A stretch of 37,282 nucleotides of DNA from NCBI GenBank assembly GCA_029547045.1, contig JAKPQL010000127.1, positions 1 to 37,282 on the forward strand, in the 5' to 3' direction. Of this stretch, positions 1 to 8,488 are shown one piece after another (within the stretch, counting starts at the first letter, position 1; each line of letters opens with the position of its first letter). The notes beneath the pieces are model-generated. The model ran no database searches and was not told the DNA's origin. It worked only from the letters and a program-made list of their open reading frames with translations. Source of the DNA: Deltaproteobacteria bacterium. GTDB taxonomy: Bacteria > Desulfobacterota > Desulfomonilia > UBA1062. Made by a program: the position numbers and the translations under genes.

Positions 1-1047
1 GGAGCCCGGGTCCACCAGGGAGCCTGCCTGGGGCATCTGCCTGATCACGATGCCCGCAGGCACGGTGGCGCTGCACTCCACGGTGATTGCTCCCACCACC
101 AGCACAGCTCCGGTTATCGAGCTCTCTGCAGTGGCTTGGAGGAGGCCAACGACATGCGGTACCGTGCTGGATTCACTCGGGGCGCCGAGGGATGTGGTCA
201 GAGTAACGGATGAGCCAACAGGAACGGAAGTTCCGGATGGAGGATCCTGACTGACGATGTGCTCGACGGGTACTGAGCTGCTGTAGAGAGAATTCCAGGC
301 TCCCACGAGAAGTCCGGCATCTGTCAGAAGATCTTCAGCATCGGTATCGAGCAGGCCCACAACCGGAGGAACGGTCGTGACAGGAGGTTCGGTCAGGTCG
401 GTCACTGAGATGGCTGGTGTCGCTATGAACCTGTTCCCGCCGCCTCCTGCGCCTATGGTCATATCCGCCATGGGCTCGTAGAGGACCGTGTTCATGCCTC
501 CATCGACATGCGTGAATTCGCCGCCGTTCATGACCGCAATGACATTGGAGCCATGCCCCGGGTTTATGGCCGATCCCCCATCGGTAACCACCACCAGGCT
601 CGATCCCCCAACGGTATACTCCTCTCCAGTCCCGACCACGAACTGGCCACCCGGCCAGGTTTCGGACTTGGCGATGGCAGCTCCCTCATCGGTGATGATG
701 ACGATGATCCAGTCCGGTTCGTAATAGGTGAAATCATCGACGGCCGGCACCGTGACATGCAGGAGATTGTCACTTATAACGGCGAAGACGGCATCGCTCT
801 CGTAGCCCATGGCCCATCCGTGGAAGAACACTCTCGAAGTGGTGCTGAACCCGCTTCCGCTGATGGATATGGATGTGCCTTCAGGACCGCCGGGAGGGTT
901 CATGGCTGTAATGAAGGGAGCCCCGGCGGATGCGGGGGCCGGTATCAGGATGATGTATGCGAGGAAGAGAAATGGAATGAGATGAATGCGTATCGCCCTG
1001 CCATCGCGATGCCGTGTGCGTGCTATGATACTATAAAAATTCCCCAT
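1..1047 (-). CDS. Exported TIG/IPT and PASTA repeat protein, C-terminus outside window
   Basis: The frame is open from an ATG at 1047 to the window edge (349 codons) with no stop, so the gene is cut at its 3' end. A strong Shine-Dalgarno (GGAGG at 1057-1061) fixes the start. Residues 1-41 form a signal peptide: basic stretch to about residue 20, hydrophobic core 21-36, and an ASA|G cleavage site near 41. Residues 44-101 resemble an IPT/TIG immunoglobulin-like fold (PFITAMNPPGG, then a GSGF motif). Residues 226-287 and 296-349 look like two PASTA repeats, each opening with PxVVGL and ending in the QDPPSG or QMPQAG type turn. PASTA domains bind muropeptides in Ser/Thr kinases and PBPs, but here there is no kinase part in view, so a cell-surface or periplasmic binding protein is more likely. 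Ligand unknown. Base composition is less GC-rich than the genes to its right. Confidence 0.8.
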   Translation of the reverse strand, partial: MGNFYSIIARTRHRDGRAIRIHLIPFLFLAYIILIPAPASAGAPFITAMNPPGGPEGTSISISGSGFSTTSRVFFHGWAMGYESDAVFAVISDNLLHVTVPAVDDFTYYEPDWIIVIITDEGAAIAKSETWPGGQFVVGTGEEYTVGGSSLVVVTDGGSAINPGHGSNVIAVMNGGEFTHVDGGMNTVLYEPMADMTIGAGGGGNRFIATPAISVTDLTEPPVTTVPPVVGLLDTDAEDLLTDAGLLVGAWNSLYSSSVPVEHIVSQDPPSGTSVPVGSSVTLTTSLGAPSESSTVPHVVGLLQATAESSITGAVLVVGAITVECSATVPAGIVIRQMPQAGSLVDPGS

Positions 1048-1351
1048 ATGGTCCCACCTCCAAAAAGTGATTCTTGCACTAGAGTACAGTGGTAACAGAA
1101 ATTACTTGCAATGAATGTGCCCGTGTTCGTGATACGCAAATTCACTGCCTTAGCCAATGGCAGGGTTTCACAGGCTGGGGGTATGGGAAATTAATTCCAT
1201 TTAAATGGAAAAGCATTACCATGACATGTGTCAGTTTTCGTCCATGCACATGGGCATTGCCCGTGAGCCAGCGGCTCGGTCGGCATGGGTACGTTACCCT
1301 GTTCCGGCGGCAGCATGATCGTCCACCAGGACAGGATATGATGAGACAGCC
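1048..1351. other. Intergenic region, no gene recognised
   Basis: This stretch lies between the TIG/PASTA gene (transcribed leftward from 1047) and the stop codon of the 765-aa TPR membrane protein. It is AT-richer than its flanks, should carry the promoter of the TIG/PASTA gene, and contains a perfect 16-bp palindrome (1195-1210). Short open frames crossing it have no ribosome binding site or recognisable product. No convincing rho-independent terminator is visible. Confidence 0.5.
1195..1210. repeat. 16-bp perfect palindrome TTCCATTTAAATGGAA
   Basis: The sequence equals its own reverse complement without any spacer. It lies about 150 bp upstream of the TIG/PASTA gene start. A dimeric regulator could bind it, but no partner copy is seen elsewhere in the window and chance is possible in AT-rich DNA. 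Confidence 0.5.
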
Positions 1352-3649
1352 TCAACCGCCGGTGGCCTTCCTGAGCAGCTCCCGGTAGAACGCCGTCCTG
1401 CTGAGGGCGCCCAGGTCGCTGTCCTGCCTGAGGAGCTTCCAGTCGGCGAAGCCGCTGTCCACGGCCTTTTTCAGCCACTCCTCCGCCTCGTCCGCGTCGC
1501 CCTGCCGGGCGTGGAGGCAGGCGATGTTGTAGAGCAGCTCGGGGTTGTTCGGCTCCAGGGCCAGGGCTCGCAGGAAGGCGCTCATGGCCTTGTCGATCTG
1601 CCCGGCGTAGGAATAGAGCACGGCCAGCGTGTAGACCGCCTTGATGTTGGACGGCTGCTGCGCCACCACGGGCGTCAGGTTCGCGATGTTCATCTCTATC
1701 CTGCCGAGCTGCTCCCGGGCGCGATCCAGGACCTGCCTCGCCTGGGCATTGCCCGGTTCCAGGCGGAGCGCCTCCTCCAGATGGGGGATGGCCTGGCCGA
1801 TGGAGTTCACCCGTGCGTAGGCGTTGCCCAGGGAAACGCGGAGCGAGGCATTGCCCGGGTCGAGCTCCACGGAGCGCTGGTATATGCGCGCTGCACGCGA
1901 GAAGTCATTCTGCGCTGCGAGGTGGTTGCCGAACTTGGTGTTGTACTCGAGGAAGAGCTTCCTCTGCCTGGACAGGAAGGGGAAGAAGCGCACGTTCTCG
2001 AGGATGTCCTGGGCCGCGTCCGTGTCCTGGATGCGGTTGGTGAAGAGCAGCAGGGGGTATGCCTGGAAGATGTTGCAGCCGATCACCGATTCACCGGCAA
2101 GGCGCTCTGTTGCCGGGAAATTGAGCCTGGAAGCGGCGAAGATGCAGGCGTTGCGTCCGTAGAACACGACCTGCCAGTCGGACGAGGCGAGGAAGACCTG
2201 CATCTGCGGGAAGTCCAGGGGCAGGCACCAGAGGTCGCAGCCCTGCTTCCTCACGAAGGCCTCCTTGGAGGCCCTGTCCTGGCCGTAGATGAATTCCAGG
2301 TAATCCTTGTACCAGGCCTTGTAGGGGAAATGGCGGGCGTCGAGGAACACCTTGGTGTCGGGCCACAGGTCCCAGAGCAGGTACCCGCCCGTGTTGTAGT
2401 CGTTGCCGAGCCTCATGCCCCTGAAGTGCTTCTTGATGAAGGCGGACTCCTCCACCGGGCTGAAGTAGTCGTTCGTGAACCCGAAGGTGGGGATGGAGAC
2501 GGACTTGTACGATGCCATGCCCACGAGGAACACCACGAGGGCGGCCGACATGCCCGCAAGTGACCTCGTGAAGAGGGGCCTGCGCGTGAAGGGCTGCTCG
2601 AGGAACCGGGGCATGAGCGCTATGGCGCTGAACACGAACACGATGGCCCAGAAGTAGGTGGTGCGCACGAAGTTGATGTAGACGATGCAGAAGAAGACGT
2701 TGGTGAGCACGAGCACCCAGTCGATCCTGCGGTCCCTGACCTTCGGCCACACGAACGCGGCCAGGACCGCCACGGCCCCGCACAGGTACTCGAGCATGCG
2801 CAGGTAGCGCAGCGGCCCGTAGAAGATGTTCTGGTAGGCGTAGACGGTCCTGAACTCCCTGACCTGGGTCTCGTTCTTGATGATGAAGTCGTGCACGAGC
2901 ATGACGGGGTAGCGCCACCCGTAGGGCGTTATGAAGACCGCGGCCGCGCACAGGCCCATGGCGATGAAGAAGTGCTTCCTCGTCTTCGGGGGCAGCATCT
3001 CGTTCCTGGAGAAGAGGCCGTTTGCGACCTCGCCCGCGAACAGCAGCCCCATGAACGACATGCCGAAGATGACCCCGCCGTGGGAGTTGACCCACACCAG
3101 CAGAAGGGCGGGCAGGGCGTAGCAATAGAGGTGAGCGTTCTCCCCGGAGGTCTTCACCTGCCACCAGGTCCACACGGTGAGAGTCATGAGGACGAGCGAG
3201 AAGATCTCGGGCTTGATGAGGACCCCGGAGGCGGACATGAGGCAGCCCGTGAACACCACGAGCCACGTGAAGGGGTGCCACAGCACCCCGTTCCTCCTCG
3301 CGTGCAGGGCCACGAACAGGAGGAACACCCCCACGCAGGCGTAGCGGAAGGCTATGAGCAGGGGAATGCCGCCAGCCTTGTACAGGAGGTAGAGAAAGAT
3401 CTCGGCCACCCATGCGCAGTAGATCTGGCTGTTGTCGGTGGGGGTCCAGCTGAACACCGAGTGGTCCGGAATGAGGGTCTTGAACTCGAGGAAGTACCTG
3501 CCGTAGGCCATCTGGAACCAGATGTCCGTGTCGTCGATGCTGGTCATGTACCTCATGAACACGCCGAACAGGACAAGGAGGATGAGGACCGCGGTCAGCG
3601 CCTTGCCCGCTTTCGTTGCCGTGGAGTCGTAGGATGCGGTGTTTGTCAT
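1352..3649 (-). CDS. Polytopic membrane protein with C-terminal TPRs ('WFQMAYG' family, paralogue of 26624-28705)
   Basis: 765 aa. About residues 20-410 are multi-pass membrane segments in the style of GT-C glycosyltransferases. A conserved acidic and aromatic motif follows TM1 (D40, D42, then WFQMAYG at 44-50), then DHSVFSWTPTD and QIYCAW. A soluble part has LGNDYNTGGYLLW and KVFLDARHFPY. From about 570 to the end there are TPR repeats, closed by a YNIAC...GFADWKLL...DSDLGAL cap. The protein at 26624-28705 shares all of these in the same order, so the two are paralogues. It follows the TMTC-like gene at 3710-5665 after a 60-bp gap. No Shine-Dalgarno precedes the ATG; a TTGACA lies 31-36 bp upstream. 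A role in glycan or protein glycosylation is inferred from architecture and location; donor, acceptor and activity are unknown. Confidence 0.85.
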   Translation of the reverse strand: MTNTASYDSTATKAGKALTAVLILLVLFGVFMRYMTSIDDTDIWFQMAYGRYFLEFKTLIPDHSVFSWTPTDNSQIYCAWVAEIFLYLLYKAGGIPLLIAFRYACVGVFLLFVALHARRNGVLWHPFTWLVVFTGCLMSASGVLIKPEIFSLVLMTLTVWTWWQVKTSGENAHLYCYALPALLLVWVNSHGGVIFGMSFMGLLFAGEVANGLFSRNEMLPPKTRKHFFIAMGLCAAAVFITPYGWRYPVMLVHDFIIKNETQVREFRTVYAYQNIFYGPLRYLRMLEYLCGAVAVLAAFVWPKVRDRRIDWVLVLTNVFFCIVYINFVRTTYFWAIVFVFSAIALMPRFLEQPFTRRPLFTRSLAGMSAALVVFLVGMASYKSVSIPTFGFTNDYFSPVEESAFIKKHFRGMRLGNDYNTGGYLLWDLWPDTKVFLDARHFPYKAWYKDYLEFIYGQDRASKEAFVRKQGCDLWCLPLDFPQMQVFLASSDWQVVFYGRNACIFAASRLNFPATERLAGESVIGCNIFQAYPLLLFTNRIQDTDAAQDILENVRFFPFLSRQRKLFLEYNTKFGNHLAAQNDFSRAARIYQRSVELDPGNASLRVSLGNAYARVNSIGQAIPHLEEALRLEPGNAQARQVLDRAREQLGRIEMNIANLTPVVAQQPSNIKAVYTLAVLYSYAGQIDKAMSAFLRALALEPNNPELLYNIACLHARQGDADEAEEWLKKAVDSGFADWKLLRQDSDLGALSRTAFYRELLRKATGG

Positions 3650-3655
3650 ACGGTA

Positions 3656-3685
3656 TGGTTAGAACAGGCCGCGCCGGCGTGTCAA
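3656..3685 (-). promoter_or_regulatory. Possible -35 (TTGACA) close to the start of the 765-aa gene
   Basis: A perfect TTGACA lies at 3685-3680 on the minus strand. The best -10 at 17-18 bp spacing (TAACCA) is poor. If used, transcription would begin at or next to the ATG at 3649, which has no ribosome binding site, suggesting a leaderless start. The weak -10 keeps this tentative. Confidence 0.25.
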
Positions 3686-3709
3686 GCGCTCAGGACGCCC
3701 CGGGGCGCC

Positions 3710-5665
3710 TCACCTGCCCTGCATGAGCGCCCTGACCCCGGGCGTGTCGCGGACGCCGAGCAGGTCGGGATCGCTGTTCAGGAGGTCCCACTTGGAAAAG
3801 CCCCTGTCGCGCGCCTGGCGGAGGTATGCCACGGCTGCCTCCTGGCTGTTCCGCCTGGCCTCCATGCAGGCGAGGTTGTAGTACACGTCCGGGTTGTCCG
3901 GTTTCAGCGTCGCGATCCTCTGCAGGTACTGCACCGCAGGGCCGGCCTGGCCGAGGGAGGAGTGGAGCAGCGCAAGCCGGTACAGCAGGCCCACGTCGCC
4001 GGGCGACGACGCCAGCGCCTTCTCGGCTGCCGCCACGTCTGAGCGCACCCTGCGTGCGTAGGTCTCCACCTGGTCGAGGGCCTGGTGTGCCTGGGCGAAG
4101 GAGGGGGCGAGCCTGATCGTGCGTTCCAGGCAGGCCTTCGCACGGTCAAGCTTCTGCAGGTTAAGGTAAGCTAGGCCCAGGTTGTAGTTCAGCTCCGCGT
4201 CCGAGGGATGGTCGCGCCGGAGAGTCTCCCAGCTGGCCACGGCCTCGGCGAACCTCCCGGTCTGGTAGTAGATGATGCCCAGCTTGTAGCGGGACGCGGT
4301 GAACCGGGAGTCGGGTTGGATCGCGAGGGCCTTCCTGAACATGTCGATGGCCTCCCCGGTCATGCCCTTGTCCGAGGCGATGTAGCCCAGCTTATTGTAC
4401 GCCCAGTAGTTCCCCGGCACGGCCCGGGCGGCATGGGTGTAGAGCGTGACGCTGTCCCTCCAGACCGAGGTCTGCGCCCAGGAGAGCACGGAGCATGCCG
4501 CGATGGCCGCGCAGGCAGCCCCAAAGGCGAAAAGGCGGCCGTGCCGGAACCGCGAGAGCGCGTCCGGAACCCCCCATGCCAGCATGATGAACACGCCCAC
4601 CAGCGGCAGGTAGGTGTACCGGTCCGCATGTGCCTGCATGCCCACCTGCACGATGCCGATGACCGGGACCAGGGTGCCCAGGTACCAGAGCCACCCCGTG
4701 ACGAGGTAGGGGGCCCGCCGGGCCAGTGCCGCCGAGGCGGCGGTGACGGCCAGGATGATGCCCGCTGCAAGCGCGGCCTGGAGGGCCAGGACCCTGCCGG
4801 GGTGGGGGTAGAAGATGGCCAGCCCCGTGGGCCACAGAGTGTGCGCGAGGTACCCCGCGTAGGACACCAGCGCGTTCGCGATCCTGACGTCCCAGGGGAA
4901 CAGGCCCGCGGACTTCACCATCATCCTGCCCTCCTGCACCAGGAAGGTCACCGCCGCCAGGCCCGCCACGAGGAGGAAGAACGGGAGCTTCTCGCCGATG
5001 AGCCGGGCCGGGCGCACCCGGGTGGTGCGAGCCAGGGGCCAGAAGTCGAGGAGGAGCAGGACAAAGGGGAGGGTGACGGCCATGGGCTTGGCGAGCATGC
5101 ACAGCACCATGCTCAGGGCGCACGCGAGGTAGCGCCGTGCGCTCCCGGTGAAAGTGTACCAGTGGTATGCCAGCAGGGTGAGCATCCAGAAGACGGCGCA
5201 GAGCACGTCCTTGCGCTCGGACACCCAGGCCACCGATTCCACGTGGAGGGGGTGCAGCCCGAAGAGGGCCGCCACAATCAGGCTCGGCCAGAACCTGAGG
5301 GTCATGCGGACCATGGCCAGGAGGAGCAGCAGGGTGGCCGACACATGGAAGAACAGGTTAACCAGGTGGAAGGCCGCGGGGTTCACGCCGAACAGGCTCG
5401 CGTCCAGGAGCAGGGAGAGCGTGGTGAGCGGGTGCCAGTTGTTGGCGTGGATGCCCGTGAAGGCCCAGGCGATGTTGGCAGCAGTGAGCCCCTCCTGCAC
5501 GCGGGCGTTGGCGTACACGTAGATGTCGTCGTCGAAGTCGATGAAGGAGAAGGTCCCCACCTGGCCGAACACGCCAAGCATCGCTGCGACGAGGAGGACA
5601 ACGGCCAGGGCCCTGACAGCGGGCCGCCAGGCTGGTCCTTCGGGGAGGGATCGGGTGTCGGTCAT
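3710..5665 (-). CDS. TMTC-like GT-C membrane protein with TPR repeats (copy A)
   Basis: 651 aa from the ATG at 5665; the frame is open to 5737, but a hydrophobic TM1 20 residues after this ATG makes it the better start. After TM1 comes FIDFDDDIYVY (acidic triplet 45-47), then NNWHPLTTLSLLLD, FHLVNLFFHV, HPLHVESVAWVSERKDVL and DRYTYLP. These motifs in this order are those of animal TMTC O-mannosyltransferases (CAZy GT105), where the acidic pair after TM1 is thought catalytic. About 410 residues of membrane domain are followed by TPRs from about 415 and a C-terminal cap (YNLAC...GFSKWDLL...DPDL). It is closest to copy C (28718-30799). It precedes the 765-aa gene on the same strand. Use of a polyprenyl-linked sugar donor in the periplasm is the family expectation, not shown here. 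Confidence 0.85.
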   Translation of the reverse strand: MTDTRSLPEGPAWRPAVRALAVVLLVAAMLGVFGQVGTFSFIDFDDDIYVYANARVQEGLTAANIAWAFTGIHANNWHPLTTLSLLLDASLFGVNPAAFHLVNLFFHVSATLLLLLAMVRMTLRFWPSLIVAALFGLHPLHVESVAWVSERKDVLCAVFWMLTLLAYHWYTFTGSARRYLACALSMVLCMLAKPMAVTLPFVLLLLDFWPLARTTRVRPARLIGEKLPFFLLVAGLAAVTFLVQEGRMMVKSAGLFPWDVRIANALVSYAGYLAHTLWPTGLAIFYPHPGRVLALQAALAAGIILAVTAASAALARRAPYLVTGWLWYLGTLVPVIGIVQVGMQAHADRYTYLPLVGVFIMLAWGVPDALSRFRHGRLFAFGAACAAIAACSVLSWAQTSVWRDSVTLYTHAARAVPGNYWAYNKLGYIASDKGMTGEAIDMFRKALAIQPDSRFTASRYKLGIIYYQTGRFAEAVASWETLRRDHPSDAELNYNLGLAYLNLQKLDRAKACLERTIRLAPSFAQAHQALDQVETYARRVRSDVAAAEKALASSPGDVGLLYRLALLHSSLGQAGPAVQYLQRIATLKPDNPDVYYNLACMEARRNSQEAAVAYLRQARDRGFSKWDLLNSDPDLLGVRDTPGVRALMQGR

Positions 5666-5675
5666 GGCCCCACAA

Positions 5676-5704
5676 GCATTAGAGGAGGCTTCCCGGCTTG
5701 TCAA
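5676..5704 (-). promoter_or_regulatory. Possible sigma70-type promoter of TMTC-like copy A
   Basis: TTGACA at 5704-5699 is followed after 17 bp by TAATGC at 5681-5676 on the minus strand. Initiation would be only a few bases before the ATG at 5665, again implying an almost leaderless message. The -35 is perfect and the -10 weak. Confidence 0.35.
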
Positions 5705-5778
5705 GGCGCCTCTGCGCTTCGTGCCTCCATGCAGCAATTACCGCGCCTGCGCGGGCACGGCCCCGGGGGTGAAATCCC

Positions 5779-5807
5779 TTGTCCGGTCCCGTTGCGTCAT
5801 GTAATCA
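5779..5807 (+). promoter_or_regulatory. Possible promoter of the acyltransferase at 5870
   Basis: TTGTCC (5779-5784) and TAATCA (5802-5807) are separated by 17 bp and lie about 60 bp upstream of the acyltransferase start, in the divergent gap with the TMTC-like gene. Both hexamers are imperfect. Confidence 0.25.
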
Positions 5808-5869
5808 TGGTCATGCGAGACGGACGTCGGGGCGGGATCATGGGACGGAACACAATGACAGGGGGAGCA

Positions 5870-6904
5870 ATGAGCGTGGCACGTCGGAGGATAGCCTGGA
5901 TCGAGTCCCTGCGGTTCATCGGCTTTCTGCTGGTGTTCACGGGGCACTTCATCGAGTCGTACAGACCAGCGCTGTTCGGGTACTGGTACCAGGGATGGAC
6001 GAGCTGGATCCTCATGGGGCTTACGGCCAAGTTCGCCGTGGCCGTGTTCGGGGTCCTCCTGGGGTACTTCGCCACGGCCAAGCTCTCCGATGCTCAGGCG
6101 GCCTTCGGCAGGTACGTGGTGCAGCGGTACCTCCAGTTCGTCGTGCCCATGTTCATCGTCAACCTTCTCGTGGTGTTGGGCAATGCCCGGCAGGCCGGCC
6201 TGTACGGGTTCCGGCAGGTGCTGGTGGACTCGTTCTTCTTCTCGGACAGGATCGTCCCCACCTTCTGGTGCATGGGCCCGTTCTTCATCGCCTCCGCGCT
6301 CATCGGCCTGATCGCTGGCCTCACCCGCGGCAACAGGGGCGCCCGGCTCGGCTGGTACGTCGCTTCGCTCATCGTGTGCCTGCTTGCCGGCAAGACCTGG
6401 GTCGGGGTCTGCGTCATGGGCGCCGTGCTGCACGAGGTGTTGCAGGCCGAGGTCCGCTGGATGCGGAGCGCCCCCGCGCTCCTCGCCATGGCGGTGTGCG
6501 CGTTCGTCCTCGCGCGGGTCAGGGCCGAGAACGAGCTCATGTACCTCAGGTACGGCGCGGCCTGCTTCCTCCTGCTCGCCGTGTTCTTCAGCGCGCCCCG
6601 GCTGCAGAGGCTGCTGGACGTGGGCATCCTCGGGTGGCTGGGCTCGATCTCGTTCCACCTCTACCTGGTCCACGTGCCCGTGCAGTACACGTTCACCAAC
6701 CTGCTCGTGGTCTTCCTTGCAAAGACCGTCCCCACCGGCGCCACGCTGGCCATTGCCGCAGTGGCGACGCTGCTGGCGGACATTGCCGCGGCATACCTGC
6801 TGGGGAAGACCGTCGAGCAGGTCCTGAAGGTCGTGCCCGGGGAGCAGGCGGCCGTCATTCGCGGAAAACGCCCCGGAGCAGGCCCCGGCACAGGGAACGG
6901 CTGA
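5870..6904 (+). CDS. Acyltransferase family 3 membrane protein
   Basis: 344 aa. The ATG at 5870 is preceded by AGGGGGAG; an in-frame ATG at 5855 is an alternative. The frame stays open far upstream, but that part is antisense to the TMTC-like gene and has no domain. The N-terminus IAWIESLRFIGFLLVFTGHF carries the conserved Arg and the TM1 His of AT3 (OafA/NodX-type) O-acyltransferases, and about ten hydrophobic segments follow, ending with SISFHLYLVHVPVQY. Such enzymes take acyl groups from the cytoplasm and O-acetylate surface sugars. It is divergent from the TMTC-like gene and convergent with the acyltransferase remnant at 6855-7211, overlapping it by 50 bp at the 3' ends. Substrate unknown; modification of the glycan made by this cluster is the natural guess. 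Confidence 0.85.
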   Translation: MSVARRRIAWIESLRFIGFLLVFTGHFIESYRPALFGYWYQGWTSWILMGLTAKFAVAVFGVLLGYFATAKLSDAQAAFGRYVVQRYLQFVVPMFIVNLLVVLGNARQAGLYGFRQVLVDSFFFSDRIVPTFWCMGPFFIASALIGLIAGLTRGNRGARLGWYVASLIVCLLAGKTWVGVCVMGAVLHEVLQAEVRWMRSAPALLAMAVCAFVLARVRAENELMYLRYGAACFLLLAVFFSAPRLQRLLDVGILGWLGSISFHLYLVHVPVQYTFTNLLVVFLAKTVPTGATLAIAAVATLLADIAAAYLLGKTVEQVLKVVPGEQAAVIRGKRPGAGPGTGNG

Positions 6905-7211
6905 ACCCCATGACCGGCCGCTCGAAGAGAAGGTAGCCCGCGAACGCCACCGCGATGCAGGAGATCACGGTGGCCGCCACGAGCACCGGGTTGCCGAGAC
7001 GGTGCTGCAGGCCCAGCCTGGCCCAGGCCATGCCGAAGGCCGTGGCCGTGTGCGCGTGGGAGAGGTACAGGGAGTAGGACGCGTCGCCCAGCAGGAGCCA
7101 GAAGGGCGTCAGGGCGCGGTCTTTACGCACCACGCCCCAGATGTGGAAGAGCACGACAGAGGCCGGGGCAACGCCCCGCAGGACCTGGATGCCCTCGACC
7201 TCGCCGTTCAT
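6855..7211 (-). pseudogene. Internally deleted acyltransferase family 3 remnant (118 aa)
   Basis: The first part, VEGIQVLRGVAPASVVLFHIW, is the N-terminus of an AT3 acyltransferase. Directly afterwards, in frame, the protein continues with LLLGDASYSLYLSH and the last two membrane segments of the same family. The intact relative at 16413-17531 has VEGIQILRGVAALMVMLLHIW near its N-terminus and MGDASYSLYLSH near its C-terminus, with roughly 240 residues between. The middle of the protein is therefore missing without a frameshift. An ATG with AGGGGGC upstream could still translate it. It lies 19 bp after the amidotransferase stop, on the same strand. A pseudogene is the simplest reading; a retained mini-membrane protein cannot be excluded. 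Confidence 0.7.
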
Positions 7212-7230
7212 GCCCCCTGTGGTACGGCCT

Positions 7231-8370
7231 TCAGTCCCACTTTCTCACGGCCCTGAACACCGCCTTCACCGCGTCGAAGGCAGGGCTCTTTAGGAAGTGG
7301 CCGTAGGACGGGTAGTCCCAGTAGGTCTTCTTGGGCAGGTTCATGATAGCCTCGAACTCGGCCTCGGTCAGGCCCAGCTTCTTCACCACGTAGGCCTTGT
7401 CCTCGGCCATGAGGTCGGCCGGGTAGGGGGGCTCCTCGAGTATCTTCAGGACCTCGTCCCGGGTGATCTCGCCCGAGCAGATGAGGCTGGAGTAGTGGGT
7501 CCTGCGCTTGTCGTACCCGAACTTCCGGGGAAGGATGTAGCCCTGGTAGAAGCGCGTGTAGATGGACTCGTAGTGCTTGCCGCCGTAGTATCTCCACCCG
7601 AGCTTGTCCTCGAGGAACTTCATGGCCTCGGCCTTGTTGTAGTCGATGTAGTTGAGGAGCAGGACCCAGCGCTGGACCAGGATGTACCGGGCGTAGCCGA
7701 AGAGGTTCATGTGCGGGAAGGTCCGAAGCGGCACCGTGCCGAAGCGATCCTGCACGGATTTGATGTAGCGCCAGTCCCAGTGGCCCTGGGACCAGGCGGC
7801 GGGCAGGTGGCTCTCGGTCTTCGCGTTGTACCCGGCGATGATGTGGCGGATGCCGTTCTTGGCCGCCATCTGGCCCATGAGGGACACGATGGCGTGGTCC
7901 GAGGGGATCTCAGAGTCCGGGGTGGACGCCTTCAGGAACGAGAGCTGCAGGTCCCTGAACTCCTCCCAGTCGATGACGTGGGTGTACAGGTCAATGCCCA
8001 GGCGCTCGAGCACCTTGTGGATGTTGGCCACGGCGAGCTCCGAGTCCCACCCGTTGTCCAGGTGAACGGCCAGCGGACGCAGGCCCAGGTCCCTCACCTT
8101 GTAGGCCAGGTACGAGCTGTCCACGCCCCCGCTGACGCCGATGATGCAGTCGTAGGGCCTTCCCGTGCCCTCGGTCCTGATCCGTTCCACGATGGTGGCG
8201 ATTTTCGTCCGGGCCTGCTCGGGGGGGAGGATAACCTGCCTAACCACCGTGTCGTAGGTGTGGCAGTGGTTGCACACCCCGTTCGCGTCGAAGGTGATGT
8301 CCGGGTCGGACGTGTCCATGACGCACCTGGTGCAGATCCGGTAGGGGCGGTCGTTCTGTTCTTCAGTCAT
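7231..8370 (-). CDS. wbpG: N-acetyl sugar amidotransferase (WbpG/PseA type)
   Basis: 379 aa. The ATG at 8370 has AGGAGAG seven bases upstream; an in-frame ATG at 8433 lies inside the upstream terminator hairpin and is unlikely. The N-terminus has two CxxC pairs (C13/C16 and C33/C36), expected to hold zinc, and the PP-loop SGGVDSS at 80-86 that binds ATP and adenylates the substrate. Length and motifs fit the WbpG family, which works with HisH2 and HisF2 to turn an N-acetyl group of a nucleotide sugar into an acetamidino group in O-antigen and related glycans. Both partners lie just upstream on the same strand, supporting this role. The exact sugar is not determined by the window, because the nucleotide-sugar synthesis genes are absent. 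Confidence 0.9.
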   Translation of the reverse strand: MTEEQNDRPYRICTRCVMDTSDPDITFDANGVCNHCHTYDTVVRQVILPPEQARTKIATIVERIRTEGTGRPYDCIIGVSGGVDSSYLAYKVRDLGLRPLAVHLDNGWDSELAVANIHKVLERLGIDLYTHVIDWEEFRDLQLSFLKASTPDSEIPSDHAIVSLMGQMAAKNGIRHIIAGYNAKTESHLPAAWSQGHWDWRYIKSVQDRFGTVPLRTFPHMNLFGYARYILVQRWVLLLNYIDYNKAEAMKFLEDKLGWRYYGGKHYESIYTRFYQGYILPRKFGYDKRRTHYSSLICSGEITRDEVLKILEEPPYPADLMAEDKAYVVKKLGLTEAEFEAIMNLPKKTYWDYPSYGHFLKSPAFDAVKAVFRAVRKWD

Positions 8371-8434
8371 GCGTGTCTCTCCTGCCCCCATGGATACCAC
8401 GTTCGACATGTCGCCTTCAACGGTCTTGAACAAG

Positions 8435-8462
8435 AAAAGGCCCGCCGTCAGCGGCGGGCCTT
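8435..8462 (-). terminator. Rho-independent terminator between hisF2 and the amidotransferase gene
   Basis: On the minus strand a 9-bp GC-rich stem (8460-8452 with 8447-8439) closes a 4-nt loop and is followed by TTTTC. It lies 27 bp past the hisF2 stop and about 65 bp before the amidotransferase start, so it should end or attenuate the flippase-hisH2-hisF2 transcript. Confidence 0.8.
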
Positions 8463-8488
8463 CTGCCTCACGAGGAAGGATCGCTTCT

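Noticed and set aside
3696-3707. 12-bp palindrome CGCCCCGGGGCG
   Set aside because: It has no loop and no T tract; such GC palindromes are expected by chance in this composition.
4208-5869. Long plus-strand open frame upstream of the acyltransferase
   Set aside because: It is antisense to the TMTC-like gene, has low-complexity Gly/Arg/Glu/His-rich composition from GC-rich DNA and no domain; only the part from 5870 is a real gene.
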